Origin: an archaeon GW2011_AR20
GTDB lineage: Archaea > Nanobdellota > Nanobdellia > SCGC-AAA011-G17 > GW2011-AR20
Direction: 5' to 3'
DNA: 64,000 nt
Assembly (NCBI GenBank): GCA_000830315.1
Contig: CP010426.1
Span: forward strand, 713,986 to 777,985
Under the pieces are notes generated by a model. The model was not told the DNA's origin. It did no database searches and worked only from the letters and a program-made list of their open reading frames with translations. A program made the position numbers and the translations under genes. The stretch's first letter is position 1. Each line of letters begins with the position of its first letter. This document shows positions 52,686 through 61,474 of the stretch, piece after piece.

Positions 52686-53501
52686 TTATATTCTAAACAA
52701 TTTTCTAAATAAACCATTAAATATTCCTTCATATAATAATACTACAATTAAACCTAACCCAATTGTATCTAATAATTTTTGCAAAAATAGATATTTTTTT
52801 AATTTGGGATTAAATGTAATAAATATGTTATCTGCATCTTCGAATTCATATGCTTTGTAATTATCCGCTTTTATTGGACTATCTTCTTTGATCTTTTCTT
52901 TTGCAGTAACAACAGAAAAACAACCTTCGCCACAGGTATAACCAAGTAGGCTATTGTCATAGTAGAACCAAATTTTATCAAGTTTTATTCCCCCACCACC
53001 TAAGATTCTAAATCTGTTATAAATATAATCTTTAAGTTCGAAAACAGCTTTTATATCATATATCTCACCAAATTCCATATCATTACCTTTTATGCGTACT
53101 TGAATTCCGTTTTTATTATTGTAATGAGGATAAGTTGTATTAATATAAAGTTTATTTTTTATATCTTCATTTGGATCATTAGCAGATTTAATTTCTAAGC
53201 TTTGTAAATTTAAAGTATCGGGAGGATAAATATAAATTTCGGCTATTTTAAAATTACATTTTTTTATAAAAGAATTAGAGGTTCTTAATTGTTTATTTTC
53301 AAAGTCAAAGATTATTAAAGAAGATGAAAAATGTGAGAAACAACTTTCATTATCTGAATATTTATGTAAATTTAAATAAAATTCATCTGCAACTGGTCTT
53401 GGATATAATCTATTTTCTACTTTCTCACTAGTATAGAAGTATATTATAAACACTAAAAATGCTATTAATATTAATAGAATGCCTTTATATAAATTCTTCA
53501 T
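52686..53501 (-). CDS. membrane protein with large extracytoplasmic domain, 271 aa
   Basis: N-terminal hydrophobic segment (GILLILIAFLVFIIYFYT), about 190 residues of beta-rich domain containing CFSHF, KKCNF and TCGEGCF (possible disulfides), and a C-terminal helix (LLDTIGLGLIVVLLYEGIF). Lies at the far end of a minus-strand operon of small and membrane proteins in the mobile element. Family unknown. Confidence 0.5.
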   Translation of the reverse strand: MKNLYKGILLILIAFLVFIIYFYTSEKVENRLYPRPVADEFYLNLHKYSDNESCFSHFSSSLIIFDFENKQLRTSNSFIKKCNFKIAEIYIYPPDTLNLQSLEIKSANDPNEDIKNKLYINTTYPHYNNKNGIQVRIKGNDMEFGEIYDIKAVFELKDYIYNRFRILGGGGIKLDKIWFYYDNSLLGYTCGEGCFSVVTAKEKIKEDSPIKADNYKAYEFEDADNIFITFNPKLKKYLFLQKLLDTIGLGLIVVLLYEGIFNGLFRKLFRI

Positions 53502-53722
53502 TTTACTGGTTCCAAGTATTTCACACGAAAAACAATTTTATCCCAATTCTTACAACTTGGAAATTCTACTTGATATACAAAACTATTTTCATATGGGTAT
53601 TCAAGCAATAACCCTCTAATTATTCCAATGCTACCCTTTTTTATAATAATATCTTCACCATTTACATTTGCTTTAAAATCTTTATATACTCTTACTTTTT
53701 GTCCTATTCTTTTTCTTGCCAT
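53498..53722 (-). CDS. small SH3/KOW-like protein, 74 aa
   Basis: RIGQKVRVYKDFKANVNGEDIIIKKGSIGIIRG is a small beta-barrel like start; C-terminus YQVEFPSCKNWDKIVFRVKYLEPV. Four-base overlap with the 271-aa gene. No signal peptide. Perhaps a nucleic-acid-binding barrel. Confidence 0.5.
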   Translation of the reverse strand: MARKRIGQKVRVYKDFKANVNGEDIIIKKGSIGIIRGLLLEYPYENSFVYQVEFPSCKNWDKIVFRVKYLEPVK

Positions 53723-53723
53723 T

Positions 53724-54101
53724 TTATTTTATACCAAATATTTTACTAATAATTGCTATTATTATAATTAATCCCAAAAGATAACCCGCTATATGCATAT
53801 TATTTTTAATTGTTTTTTTAAGTTCTGGGTCATTTACATCTTTAGATAAATCCTCACCAGCTTTATCAAAAGCACTTTGAATTTCGTTATCCGCTTCCTT
53901 ACCGCTTTGAATAGCAATTTGCTGTGATTGAATTGTCAAGTTTTCTTTTAATTCTTCTAAATTAGAAATTTCCTTTTGGATATTAAAACCAGTAGTTAGA
54001 TAAATTATCCCAAAGATAATATATGTAATGAAAGAACCGATTAATAAAGTCTTAAGCCAAGTAGGCATTTCTTCCCAAGTATTACTAATTTCATCTAGCA
54101 T
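53724..54101 (-). CDS. two-span membrane protein with coiled coil, 125 aa
   Basis: First helix LKTLLIGSFITYIIFGIIYL, then a Gln/Glu/Asn-rich coiled coil (KEISNLEELKENLTIQSQQ), then IAGYLLGLIIIIAIISKIF. A single base before the 74-aa gene. Possibly part of a membrane assembly of the element. Confidence 0.5.
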   Translation of the reverse strand: MLDEISNTWEEMPTWLKTLLIGSFITYIIFGIIYLTTGFNIQKEISNLEELKENLTIQSQQIAIQSGKEADNEIQSAFDKAGEDLSKDVNDPELKKTIKNNMHIAGYLLGLIIIIAIISKIFGIK

Positions 54102-54137
54102 ATTAATTAAACTTAAAAATGGATTATGTTAAAGGAT

Positions 54138-54212
54138 TTAAAGGTTTTTATCCCTCAAAAAGTTCTTTCCATAATCTGTTAATTCTAAAGAAGTATAAGG
54201 TCTACCATTTCA
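54138..54212 (-). pseudogene. 3' remnant of a winged-helix regulator gene
   Basis: NGRPYTSLELTDYGKNFLRDK then stop at 54138. It matches NGRPYTSIELTNYGKDLAKNS, the end of the complete regulator at 57404. There is no start; the upstream part is overrun by the 281-aa gene. Confidence 0.6.
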
Positions 54213-54213
54213 T

Positions 54214-55059
54214 TCATTTTTTATTTTTACGTCTTTTACCTTTTTCTAAAGATTTCTTTTTTTTAAAAAATAAAACTAAAACTATGATTATTAATAAACC
54301 AGCTATTAAAGAATAAATAATTAATGGAGATAAACCCTTCGGATTTGTATAATCTGAAACATCAATTCTTAATAGTAATTCATTTGTTGGGTCATATATT
54401 TCTACATATTTTGCATTTTTAAAATAGGGTAAGTTTAAAACAAATACTTTCTCTTTTAAAGGTTCAGTCGTTTCTTCTGGAAAGAATATTTGATTTCCCT
54501 GTTCATCAAACCAAGATGGATCTAAAGCATTTATGGGTGTTAATTCTATTGAAAATTTAAGGGAGTATAATTCTTGATTATCAAAAGAAATTATTTTAAC
54601 CATATACCCTTCTGCTGGTTGATTTAACCTATCTGGTGGATTACCTTCTATTAATTTTATTCCTTCTTGAGTTATCTTACCATTATTGTATTTTAATGTT
54701 AAAGACAGTACAACATTATTAACTAAATTATTTTTATATGCAGATTGATCATTCGTATTAGCTAGAGGCGGACTGGGATTGGTTGGATTGCTAGAACTTA
54801 TAAAAGAATTATCATTAGGAGGGGGGGTTAAAACACACTTACCACCTTCACAAGAACCAGAACCACAATCTTCAACTATTCTTGGACTTAATGTTGGGTT
54901 ATTGCCATAACAAATAATATCATTAACATAAACCTGTTTAATGGTTCCACAATAACGTTCTGAGGTTGAGGGAGTGCAGGTATTTTGTGCTGGTACATTA
55001 ACAAAAGTAAAAGATAGAAATAATAAAATACAAATTATTATTACATATTTTTTATTCAT
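54214..55059 (-). CDS. secreted, C-terminally anchored protein, 281 aa
   Basis: Signal peptide (YVIIICILLFLSFTFVNVPAQ), N-terminal Cys-rich module (six Cys; EDCGSGSCEGGKC), a Pro/Ser/Asn-rich linker, a beta-rich domain (VVLSLTLKYNNGKITQEGIKL; DLYSLKFSIELT-like strands) and a C-terminal helix IIYSLIAGLLIIIVLVLFF with a basic tail. Likely a surface protein; starts nine bases after the M64 protein gene, so coexpressed. Confidence 0.65.
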   Translation of the reverse strand: MNKKYVIIICILLFLSFTFVNVPAQNTCTPSTSERYCGTIKQVYVNDIICYGNNPTLSPRIVEDCGSGSCEGGKCVLTPPPNDNSFISSSNPTNPSPPLANTNDQSAYKNNLVNNVVLSLTLKYNNGKITQEGIKLIEGNPPDRLNQPAEGYMVKIISFDNQELYSLKFSIELTPINALDPSWFDEQGNQIFFPEETTEPLKEKVFVLNLPYFKNAKYVEIYDPTNELLLRIDVSDYTNPKGLSPLIIYSLIAGLLIIIVLVLFFKKKKSLEKGKRRKNKK

Positions 55060-55068
55060 ATTATTCTC

Positions 55069-57363
55069 CTAAGAGTATTTATTTAATACCTCTAATATTT
55101 TTCTTTCATTAACTGGATAATAAGTATCTTTTAATATCCAGTGTTTAAACATTATAGAGTTTTCGGTTGGTCTTATGTTACTATTGACGTAACTACATCC
55201 TTGAAAATAAGAAACACCATTATTGCCCTCTAGATTTCCCCACCATTTTTTTGCGGTTTCTATATCTGGGGCACAATTTGGTTCTCTCGGGGATTTTGGT
55301 TTTCCATCTTCGCTATATTCGTCTGCAAGGTATGCAAAGCCATGTCCAAATTCGTGTAAAATCAATCTGCCAGTGTCTTTGCTTAAAGAATTTCCAACTG
55401 AATTAAAACAAGGTGTTCCAAAATAACAGTAAGACCGATAATTATTTTTTGAAATTACTAAAGTATAATCAGCACTTGTACATTTTGAAGCTATTGAAAC
55501 GGCGTCTTTATAATTCGGTTTAGAATCTTGATAATTTATTTTGTCATCCGCTTTTATCATCCATATATTAAATTTATCTTTATTAGATTTAAATGGTTCT
55601 ACTGACATCAAACCATTATAACCACTATTGCCATTATAATCTACTAATTTTAATATATGGTCTTTTAATTCGTCATTATTAAAATATCCATCTCCAACAA
55701 AGGCAATATCGGCTTTTTTGCTTGAATCTCCATTATCCAATATTTTTACACATTCACTTTTTTGTACACAAAGATTAATATCTAGATTACAATATCCAAA
55801 TTCTCCACATTGATTATCAGTTTCACATTGACCTTTAAGTTTGGTTAATAAATTGTATTTTTTACATTTAAAACCAGATTTTTCATCGCTTACAATACCA
55901 TTTTCACATGTTTTAACTATCTCTAAAGCTGTTCCTTCTTTATCACATTTTTTAATAATGTTTCCATCTGCGAATACTTTATTTGGTACACAAGCTTTTG
56001 CCTCACCTAGTTCTAATGTTAAACTAAAACTGGTTTCTGAAGATGGATCATTAACATCATAAACCTTGACAGAACAGCTTTTTGATATATCTTTAGAAAG
56101 TGAACCCCCGCTAACTAAAATTGGGATTATATCAATATCACCCGCTTTTAATGTTTTTCTTGAACTTTGGCTAGTTGTTGTTTGAATAAATGGTTCACAA
56201 TTTACTAATGTAGCTGAAAAAGTTCCCTCTGAATCACCAATATTTTGAACTTGAACATCAATGGTTCCTTGTTCACCACTTGCAAACTTGTCTGTATTAA
56301 CACTTAATATTTTTGGAGTACCTGAAGGAATAATTATACCAATCCAATCTGCTCTTATTCTAAAAACAATATTTGGTGATGTTAGACTTCTTTGTAATGT
56401 TACAGTAACTTTGCCCGTATTACTATCTTTATTAAATGGTGAAGATGTAAAAGAAGTATCTTCTGCTAATAAAGTATCTGTAGCCTGATTAACTTGGGTT
56501 AATAAATTATTAATATTTTGGTCACCTTGATTAACATCAAAACCAGAAAAAAGGGTTTTAAATTGTGTTAATTGTGAATCTGTTACATCAATTTTTGGAA
56601 AATAAGATTCAAAAGTGGATTTTCTTGCAATTTGCCATGTATTTGAATCTAGTTTTTTTATAGCTACAAAATTATCTTGATTTGGGGCAGGTTCGCCTGT
56701 AACTAATGAACCGCTCCAAGTTGCAACACCAACATCATCAAAATTTACAGAACTTCCATCACAACCAGAACTAGATCCAGAACATATTGTTTTTTCTTTA
56801 ATTACATCTCCAACACTAAGTTTTATTTTAGCATTAAAACCAATGAGAGGGTTGTTATAAACTCCCTTTATCCCAACCTGTTCTTTTGTAATACAATATC
56901 TTTTTTTTGCAAATTGAAATAGAGATTTTCCTAAAGGGATATCCCAATTCGTCCCAGCTTGGCATGATGGAGGATCAGAAGTTATTATTCCCAAAAAATT
57001 TGGTTGCGCATCAAAAGTTTGAAGTTTATATTTATATATTAAAATTCCTTCATTTATAATTTCATAAAAAGCATTTTCATTAACAGAATTTACTTCTATA
57101 GATAAGGGTTGTTTTGTATATAATTTATTACCCATAAAACTTTTAATTGTAGGGGGGTCTATTGTTCCAGTAATTGATTGTCCACCACCATTTAATTGTG
57201 TATTTATTATCCAATATACAGTTACTGGATCAGTAGTTCTTGTAACAACAGAAGATGTAGAGACAGAAGTAACCGTAAATCCACTTGATTGTGCAAATAC
57301 TACTTCGCTAAATATTATTAATATAAAACCAATTAAGATAGTAATAATTGCCTCTTTTTTCAT
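55069..57363 (-). CDS. secreted M64-like metallopeptidase with possible fusexin-like N-terminal domains
   Basis: 764 aa. Signal peptide to residue 24. Residues 25-455 are beta-rich, with CSGSSSGCDGSS then VGVATWSGSLVTGEPAP (193-227), ADWIGIIIPSGTPKI (338-352), and a module with GTIDVQVQNIGDSEGTFSATLVNC. The latter pattern is close to domain III of HAP2/Fsx1 fusexins, as I remember it. Residues 456-540 are Cys-rich (QCGEFGYC). Residues 550-764 form an IgA-peptidase-like (M64) domain with HEFGHGFAYLADEY (zinc HExxH at 670-674). No C-terminal anchor. Peptidase confident; fusexin part tentative. Confidence 0.6.
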   Translation of the reverse strand: MKKEAIITILIGFILIIFSEVVFAQSSGFTVTSVSTSSVVTRTTDPVTVYWIINTQLNGGGQSITGTIDPPTIKSFMGNKLYTKQPLSIEVNSVNENAFYEIINEGILIYKYKLQTFDAQPNFLGIITSDPPSCQAGTNWDIPLGKSLFQFAKKRYCITKEQVGIKGVYNNPLIGFNAKIKLSVGDVIKEKTICSGSSSGCDGSSVNFDDVGVATWSGSLVTGEPAPNQDNFVAIKKLDSNTWQIARKSTFESYFPKIDVTDSQLTQFKTLFSGFDVNQGDQNINNLLTQVNQATDTLLAEDTSFTSSPFNKDSNTGKVTVTLQRSLTSPNIVFRIRADWIGIIIPSGTPKILSVNTDKFASGEQGTIDVQVQNIGDSEGTFSATLVNCEPFIQTTTSQSSRKTLKAGDIDIIPILVSGGSLSKDISKSCSVKVYDVNDPSSETSFSLTLELGEAKACVPNKVFADGNIIKKCDKEGTALEIVKTCENGIVSDEKSGFKCKKYNLLTKLKGQCETDNQCGEFGYCNLDINLCVQKSECVKILDNGDSSKKADIAFVGDGYFNNDELKDHILKLVDYNGNSGYNGLMSVEPFKSNKDKFNIWMIKADDKINYQDSKPNYKDAVSIASKCTSADYTLVISKNNYRSYCYFGTPCFNSVGNSLSKDTGRLILHEFGHGFAYLADEYSEDGKPKSPREPNCAPDIETAKKWWGNLEGNNGVSYFQGCSYVNSNIRPTENSIMFKHWILKDTYYPVNERKILEVLNKYS

Positions 57364-57403
57364 TATTTAACCCCAAAATGCTAGAACTTATTAGAATTTA
57401 AAG

Positions 57404-57655
57404 CTAACTATTCTTAGCAAGATCCTTTCCATAATTAGTTAATTCAATAGAGGTATAGGGTCTGCCATTTCTTGCATTTTTATTATGCTTGATTATATTT
57501 ACAATTCTAAAAAATTCAAGTTCTTGGCAATGTCTTTTAATAGAATTATAACCTATATTTAATTTAGTTTCAAGTCTTCTTAAAGAGATTTCTTTTTCTT
57601 CTTTCAAAGCCTTAAGAATCCTTTTCTTAATCTCCAAACCAGAAAGATACTTCAT
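57404..57655 (-). CDS. winged-helix transcriptional regulator
   Basis: 83 aa from ATG 57655 (MKYLSGLEIKKRILKALKEEKEISLRRLETKLNIG in two helices, then SIKRHCQELEFFRIVNII and wing GRPYTSIELTNYG). ArsR/MarR-like archaeal type. The divergent lipoprotein gene shares its promoter region, so it may regulate both directions. Last base 40 nt before the M64 gene start. Confidence 0.8.
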   Translation of the reverse strand: MKYLSGLEIKKRILKALKEEKEISLRRLETKLNIGYNSIKRHCQELEFFRIVNIIKHNKNARNGRPYTSIELTNYGKDLAKNS

Positions 57656-57673
57656 GCTAATAAAAGATAGCAA

Positions 57674-57690
57674 GATTTATATATAGGAAT
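57674..57690. promoter_or_regulatory. shared divergent TATA region
   Basis: GATTTATATATAGGA reads as a TATA box on both strands: about 27 nt from the leaderless regulator ATG (57655) and about 30 nt from the lipoprotein ATG (57714). Confidence 0.5.
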
Positions 57691-57713
57691 GCCAACAATT
57701 GTAAGCAAGTAAA

Positions 57714-58310
57714 ATGGTAAAAAATAATAAATTATTAATTATCGTTATTCTATTAATTAGCTTAGTTTTTATTTCTGCATGTGACAACTTTGGTAAGGTT
57801 GATTTAAGCAATCTTTCTGAAGGAGATGTTGATAAAGTGATAAAATGTGATAAACCATACATGAGATTTGCTAGTGGTTGCTGTTTAGACCAAAATGATA
57901 ATAAAATATGCGATAATGATGAAAAAGAAATAGTTCAAAAATCTGCTGATAATGTAACTCAAAAAGTAGAAGAAACAACCGAAAGTTTAGATTGTTCTGA
58001 ATTTATCTTAAGTGTAAGCGAGATAATATGGAATACGGGAACTCTAGAATTTGATGTAAATAATTTAGGAGATGGTAATTCTTTTATTCTAATAAAGGTA
58101 TCACAACAAGGTGCGGATGATTTTACAAAGAAGCTTTATTTACAAGATCATAAAGTAACATTTAAAGAATTTTTTCCTCAGGGTATGGGAAATTATCCAA
58201 AAATGGATAAACCAATAACAATAAGAGTTAATTTAATTGATGAAAATGAGAATCCTGTTTGTTCTCCAATTTTAGAAAGTTGGAGTAGAGAAACTGAGAG
58301 TTATCAATAA
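57714..58310 (+). CDS. secreted lipoprotein, 198 aa
   Basis: N-terminal signal with lipobox FISAC (Cys 23). CCLDQNDNKICDNDE is an Asp/Asn-rich calcium-loop-like stretch. The C-terminal ~100 residues (EFDVNNLGDGNSFILIKVSQQG) look like a beta-sandwich. Divergent from the wHTH regulator. Surface protein of the mobile element. Confidence 0.65.
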   Translation: MVKNNKLLIIVILLISLVFISACDNFGKVDLSNLSEGDVDKVIKCDKPYMRFASGCCLDQNDNKICDNDEKEIVQKSADNVTQKVEETTESLDCSEFILSVSEIIWNTGTLEFDVNNLGDGNSFILIKVSQQGADDFTKKLYLQDHKVTFKEFFPQGMGNYPKMDKPITIRVNLIDENENPVCSPILESWSRETESYQ

Positions 58311-58352
58311 TACAATTTAAGATAAGAGTTTTTATTTTTATGAAATATCAAA

Positions 58353-58997
58353 TCAGGACTGGTATTTCCTCTTAAGTATTTCCCTAGCGGTATCTTTACT
58401 TGTCTTTGGTAACTTTAAATTTAATTTATTGCCTGTTCTTTTTTCTTCTGTTTCTACAATCGTATTAAAGTGCTTGTCATATTTTTTTCTTAACTCAAAA
58501 ATTAAGTCCTGCTTATCTATTTTCTTAATTAACTCTTCGTATTGCTTTTTTGTCATTAAGTCTTCTTCTGGTAATTGCTCTTTAATCTCTTCAACAGAAT
58601 TTTTTAAATCTTTAAGCTGGACTTGTAACTCTTCAATATGTTTATTAAAATTAATTTTAGTTTTTATACTTTCAATCTCTTCTAGCTTTTCATCTCTTAA
58701 ATTTTCTATCTCTGTAATATTAATATTCTCAATTTGTTTTTTTAATTCGGTTGCTTTGTCTAAAGATTTATTAACCTGCAACTTAAACTTATTTATTTCA
58801 TTATCAAGCTGTTCTTGTAATGGCTCTAATTTTTCTTTGATATGTTCCTCTAAAGGTTGTTTAAATGGTATAACTAATTTATCAAAACCTTCTTGAGTTA
58901 AGTCGCCGACATTTATAATATATCTCTTTTTTAAAGCTAAAAATAAACTTATTACAGCAATAATTCCAAATATCCAAATTAAAATATCACTTGCCAT
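58353..58997 (-). CDS. membrane-anchored coiled-coil protein, 214 aa
   Basis: I start at ATG 58997 (MASDILIWIFGIIAVISLFLAL, one membrane helix); an in-frame opening 42 bases longer runs into the preceding gene. Residues 45-180 are a long coiled coil (HIKEKLEPLQEQLDNEINKF; EEIESIKTKINFNKHIEELQ). Overlaps the 90-aa gene by 11 bases. Possible scaffold or DNA-transfer component. Confidence 0.6.
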   Translation of the reverse strand: MASDILIWIFGIIAVISLFLALKKRYIINVGDLTQEGFDKLVIPFKQPLEEHIKEKLEPLQEQLDNEINKFKLQVNKSLDKATELKKQIENINITEIENLRDEKLEEIESIKTKINFNKHIEELQVQLKDLKNSVEEIKEQLPEEDLMTKKQYEELIKKIDKQDLIFELRKKYDKHFNTIVETEEKRTGNKLNLKLPKTSKDTAREILKRKYQS

Positions 58998-59256
58998 TTT
59001 TCTTGTCCCCATGCTTGCTAAAAGCTTTTTTATTTGCATTAATTACTTCAAATGAATAATCCCTAAGTTGCTGGACTGCATATAAAATCCAGCTGGCTTG
59101 ATTTATTGTAAAACTAATGTTAGGATTTTTCCAAACACCATTAATTTTATAGCCTCTCTTCAAGTTAATCTGAAGATAAGGATCTCCTTTTGGTGTTTGA
59201 TTAAAGAATAAACTAGCTGATAGGTTTCCTTTTCTTAATGCTTTTATTGGTTTCAT
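58987..59256 (-). CDS. small basic protein, 89 aa, possible nucleic-acid-binding
   Basis: From ATG 59256: MKPIKALRKGNLSASLFFNQTPKG, then strands YLQINLKRGYKINGVWKNPN and ISFTINQASWILYAVQQLRDY. The beta-sheet plus terminal helix resembles PC4-like single-stranded-DNA-binding proteins of mobile elements. The longer ORF start (59328) is hydrophobic and overlaps a TATA-like element (TATATAGTAATATAA), so I reject it. Confidence 0.5.
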   Translation of the reverse strand: MKPIKALRKGNLSASLFFNQTPKGDPYLQINLKRGYKINGVWKNPNISFTINQASWILYAVQQLRDYSFEVINANKKAFSKHGDKKNGK

Positions 59257-59370
59257 GCTATATATAGTAATATAAGTTATTATTATCTGTTTTAACAAAC
59301 ATCTAATAATAATTATTTTCTCTGGCATTTAGTTTTAAACTAAATTTTATATTATATTCTCCCCTTACTT

Positions 59371-59508
59371 TTACTTTTTAATCCATAAGTAATATGCTCC
59401 TATTAATGCAAGTATTATGATTATAGCAAACAAAATCTTGCCTAAACCGATTAACAATTTAGTAAACCAGCTTACAGGCTTTATTATTGGTCTTGATATT
59501 TGCTCCAT
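59371..59508 (-). CDS. single-span membrane microprotein, 45 aa
   Basis: MEQISRPIIKPVSWFTKLLIGLG then IILALIGAYYLWIKK. ATG 59508 is preceded by GGAG at normal spacing. Between the 90-aa gene and a 48-aa zinc protein on the same strand. Function unknown. Confidence 0.5.
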   Translation of the reverse strand: MEQISRPIIKPVSWFTKLLIGLGKILFAIIIILALIGAYYLWIKK

Positions 59509-59597
59509 TTTCTTTGCTCCTTCTTTTCTTGCCTGATTATTTTTCTTAATCTATTAAGTTTATGTTGCAACTTCTTTTACCTCACCAATTAAATCTA

Positions 59598-59744
59598 TTA
59601 TGGCTTATATTTTTCCCTGCATATATTACATAAAGGGTATTGAACTATTTCGAACCCCATTAAGTTTGGTGTCCTTCTTGCTTCTAGCTTAACTAAATTG
59701 CTTATCGCTTCATTAATTTTGCAAAAGTAACATTTATCTTGCAT
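59598..59744 (-). CDS. zinc-finger microprotein, 48 aa
   Basis: MQDKCYFCKINEAI and YPLCNICREKY form two Cys pairs (CxxC ... CxxC), one likely zinc site. The ATG at 59744 lies inside the end of the preceding 85-aa gene (11-base overlap). Confidence 0.55.
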   Translation of the reverse strand: MQDKCYFCKINEAISNLVKLEARRTPNLMGFEIVQYPLCNICREKYKP

Positions 59745-59991
59745 TTTGAACCTCTTGAGCTTTATTGGTAGTTTGATATTGGTTAGTTACATCTTCATCA
59801 GAAATATGGTTGCCTTGCGTTGTTATGGTTTGTTCTAGACGTTTTTTGTAGTTTTTATTATAGTCCTGCATGTAATTAGGGTTTCTTAGCTTAAAGTGTT
59901 TTAATTTACATCTTTCGCTACAAAATATCTTATTTCTATATTGTTCGAAGTAGTCCCCACAATACCGGCACTTTCTATATAATTTAGTCAT
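59734..59991 (-). CDS. zinc-finger protein, 85 aa
   Basis: From ATG 59991: KCRYCGDYFEQYRNKIFCSERC (four-Cys finger near the N-terminus), then a charged Asn/Gln tail. It overlaps the helicase stop by eight bases. Similar small fingers accompany archaeal virus/plasmid replication genes. Confidence 0.6.
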   Translation of the reverse strand: MTKLYRKCRYCGDYFEQYRNKIFCSERCKLKHFKLRNPNYMQDYNKNYKKRLEQTITTQGNHISDEDVTNQYQTTNKAQEVQNAR

Positions 59992-61474
59992 TTTTGACTC
60001 TCCCCGCAATATTTAAATGGGAAACATCCTTAACATCGTTAACAAGGTTAACATCATTCTCTTCATTTTCTTTGATTTGGTTAGGGTTGTTAAGGTTGTT
60101 AGGGTTCTTCTCCCATTTAAGGTTAAATTTTATACCCCTCCAACACTTAACACGCTGTTGTTTTCCTTCTATTATTAATGAAGGATAATAATCTTCTACT
60201 CTTAGAGATTTTTGTAATTCTCTATGAAAGGTGTTCTCTGGAAAAATAGGATAATTCATGCTTCTACAATAATCGCAGTAACTTGTATAAAGAGTCTTTT
60301 TCTGCTCATAATCTTCAGGGGATGTTAAAATGCAATCCATAATAAATGTTCCAACACTATCAGACATTCTTGTATATTGTTCCCTAATCTCATTAATGGA
60401 TTTAGAATTACTAAAATCCCCCTGATCTAATAATCTTTTTAGCCCCCCAATTGCAAAATTAAGAAACCCGCTTAACTCTTCTTGTGATGTTAATTTAGTA
60501 AGTAATCTTTTATCTGCTTGGTTATTTAAAAACTGATTTGGAAATCTAATAATAACCCATCTTCTAAAAAATGCATCGCTATCGTCTGGGCTTCGTGGAA
60601 TTCTATTACAACTAAATATTTGCTTCGCATAATTATTAAAAAAGAATTGATCCTTAAACTTACGTTCACCTGGAATTAAATCTTCGCCAACTAACATTTT
60701 AAAAAATGATGTATCTCGTAAGGCTCTATCTGGCAAATCTGCAAATAAGTTAGCTAATTTACCAAATAAACTTGATAACGCAAATCTGTTAATTTCTAGT
60801 TGTTGTAATGGGACCGCAGCACAATTTTTTTTACCTAGAAAACATTTTAATAAATTTATAAAAGTAGATTTGCCATTAGCCCCGCCACCTTCTAGCATAA
60901 AAGCTTTATGTATAAAATAATCTTTCAATAAACAATAACCAACAGCTTCTTGTAAAATAGATACATCACTTTCTGGAACAATCTCATTTAAGAATTTCTT
61001 AATTTTAATACAATCTGCTTTCTCATCATATTTCACAGATAATTTGTTAAAAAATATAATTTCTGATGTATGTTCTTCAATTTTTAATTTATCTAAATTT
61101 AATACCCCATTTTCCAAACATAGTTTATTTTTTGGTTCTTCAAGTTGCTCTCTTTTTCTGTAAGTGGTTCTTTTAATATGCCCAAGAATTTCATTAACAA
61201 CATGAATAGAAGATAATTCTTCTAAAATTTCTTGTATGTTCCTGCTAATTACCTTTTCACCATTACCTTCATACACCCCGTTATTGTAAATAAAAATTTC
61301 ATCTATATCACTTATAGTTATAATCTTATAGTCTCTTAAAAAATATTGGGTTAGTTCAAAAATTCCTTCTTGTTTAGTTCCTCTTTCTAAAAATAAGTTT
61401 TTAATTTCATCCAAACTTAAATTTTCTCTTTTTTCTGTTTTAGATTGTTTTAGTTCTCTCTCATATAATCCCAT
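59984..61474 (-). CDS. D5/P4-family superfamily 3 helicase
   Basis: 496 aa. Walker A GGGANGKSTF and Walker B NLFADLPDRAL, then motif C in KQIFSCNRIPRSPDDSDAFFRRW, the SF3 helicase core as in poxvirus D5 and phage P4 alpha proteins. N-terminal D5_N-like domain, C-terminal domain that binds DNA (LYTSYCDYCRSMNYPIFPE). Replicative helicase of the mobile element; overlaps the upstream PriCT-like gene by 14 bases. No separate primase domain is visible. Confidence 0.9.
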   Translation of the reverse strand: MGLYERELKQSKTEKRENLSLDEIKNLFLERGTKQEGIFELTQYFLRDYKIITISDIDEIFIYNNGVYEGNGEKVISRNIQEILEELSSIHVVNEILGHIKRTTYRKREQLEEPKNKLCLENGVLNLDKLKIEEHTSEIIFFNKLSVKYDEKADCIKIKKFLNEIVPESDVSILQEAVGYCLLKDYFIHKAFMLEGGGANGKSTFINLLKCFLGKKNCAAVPLQQLEINRFALSSLFGKLANLFADLPDRALRDTSFFKMLVGEDLIPGERKFKDQFFFNNYAKQIFSCNRIPRSPDDSDAFFRRWVIIRFPNQFLNNQADKRLLTKLTSQEELSGFLNFAIGGLKRLLDQGDFSNSKSINEIREQYTRMSDSVGTFIMDCILTSPEDYEQKKTLYTSYCDYCRSMNYPIFPENTFHRELQKSLRVEDYYPSLIIEGKQQRVKCWRGIKFNLKWEKNPNNLNNPNQIKENEENDVNLVNDVKDVSHLNIAGRVKND

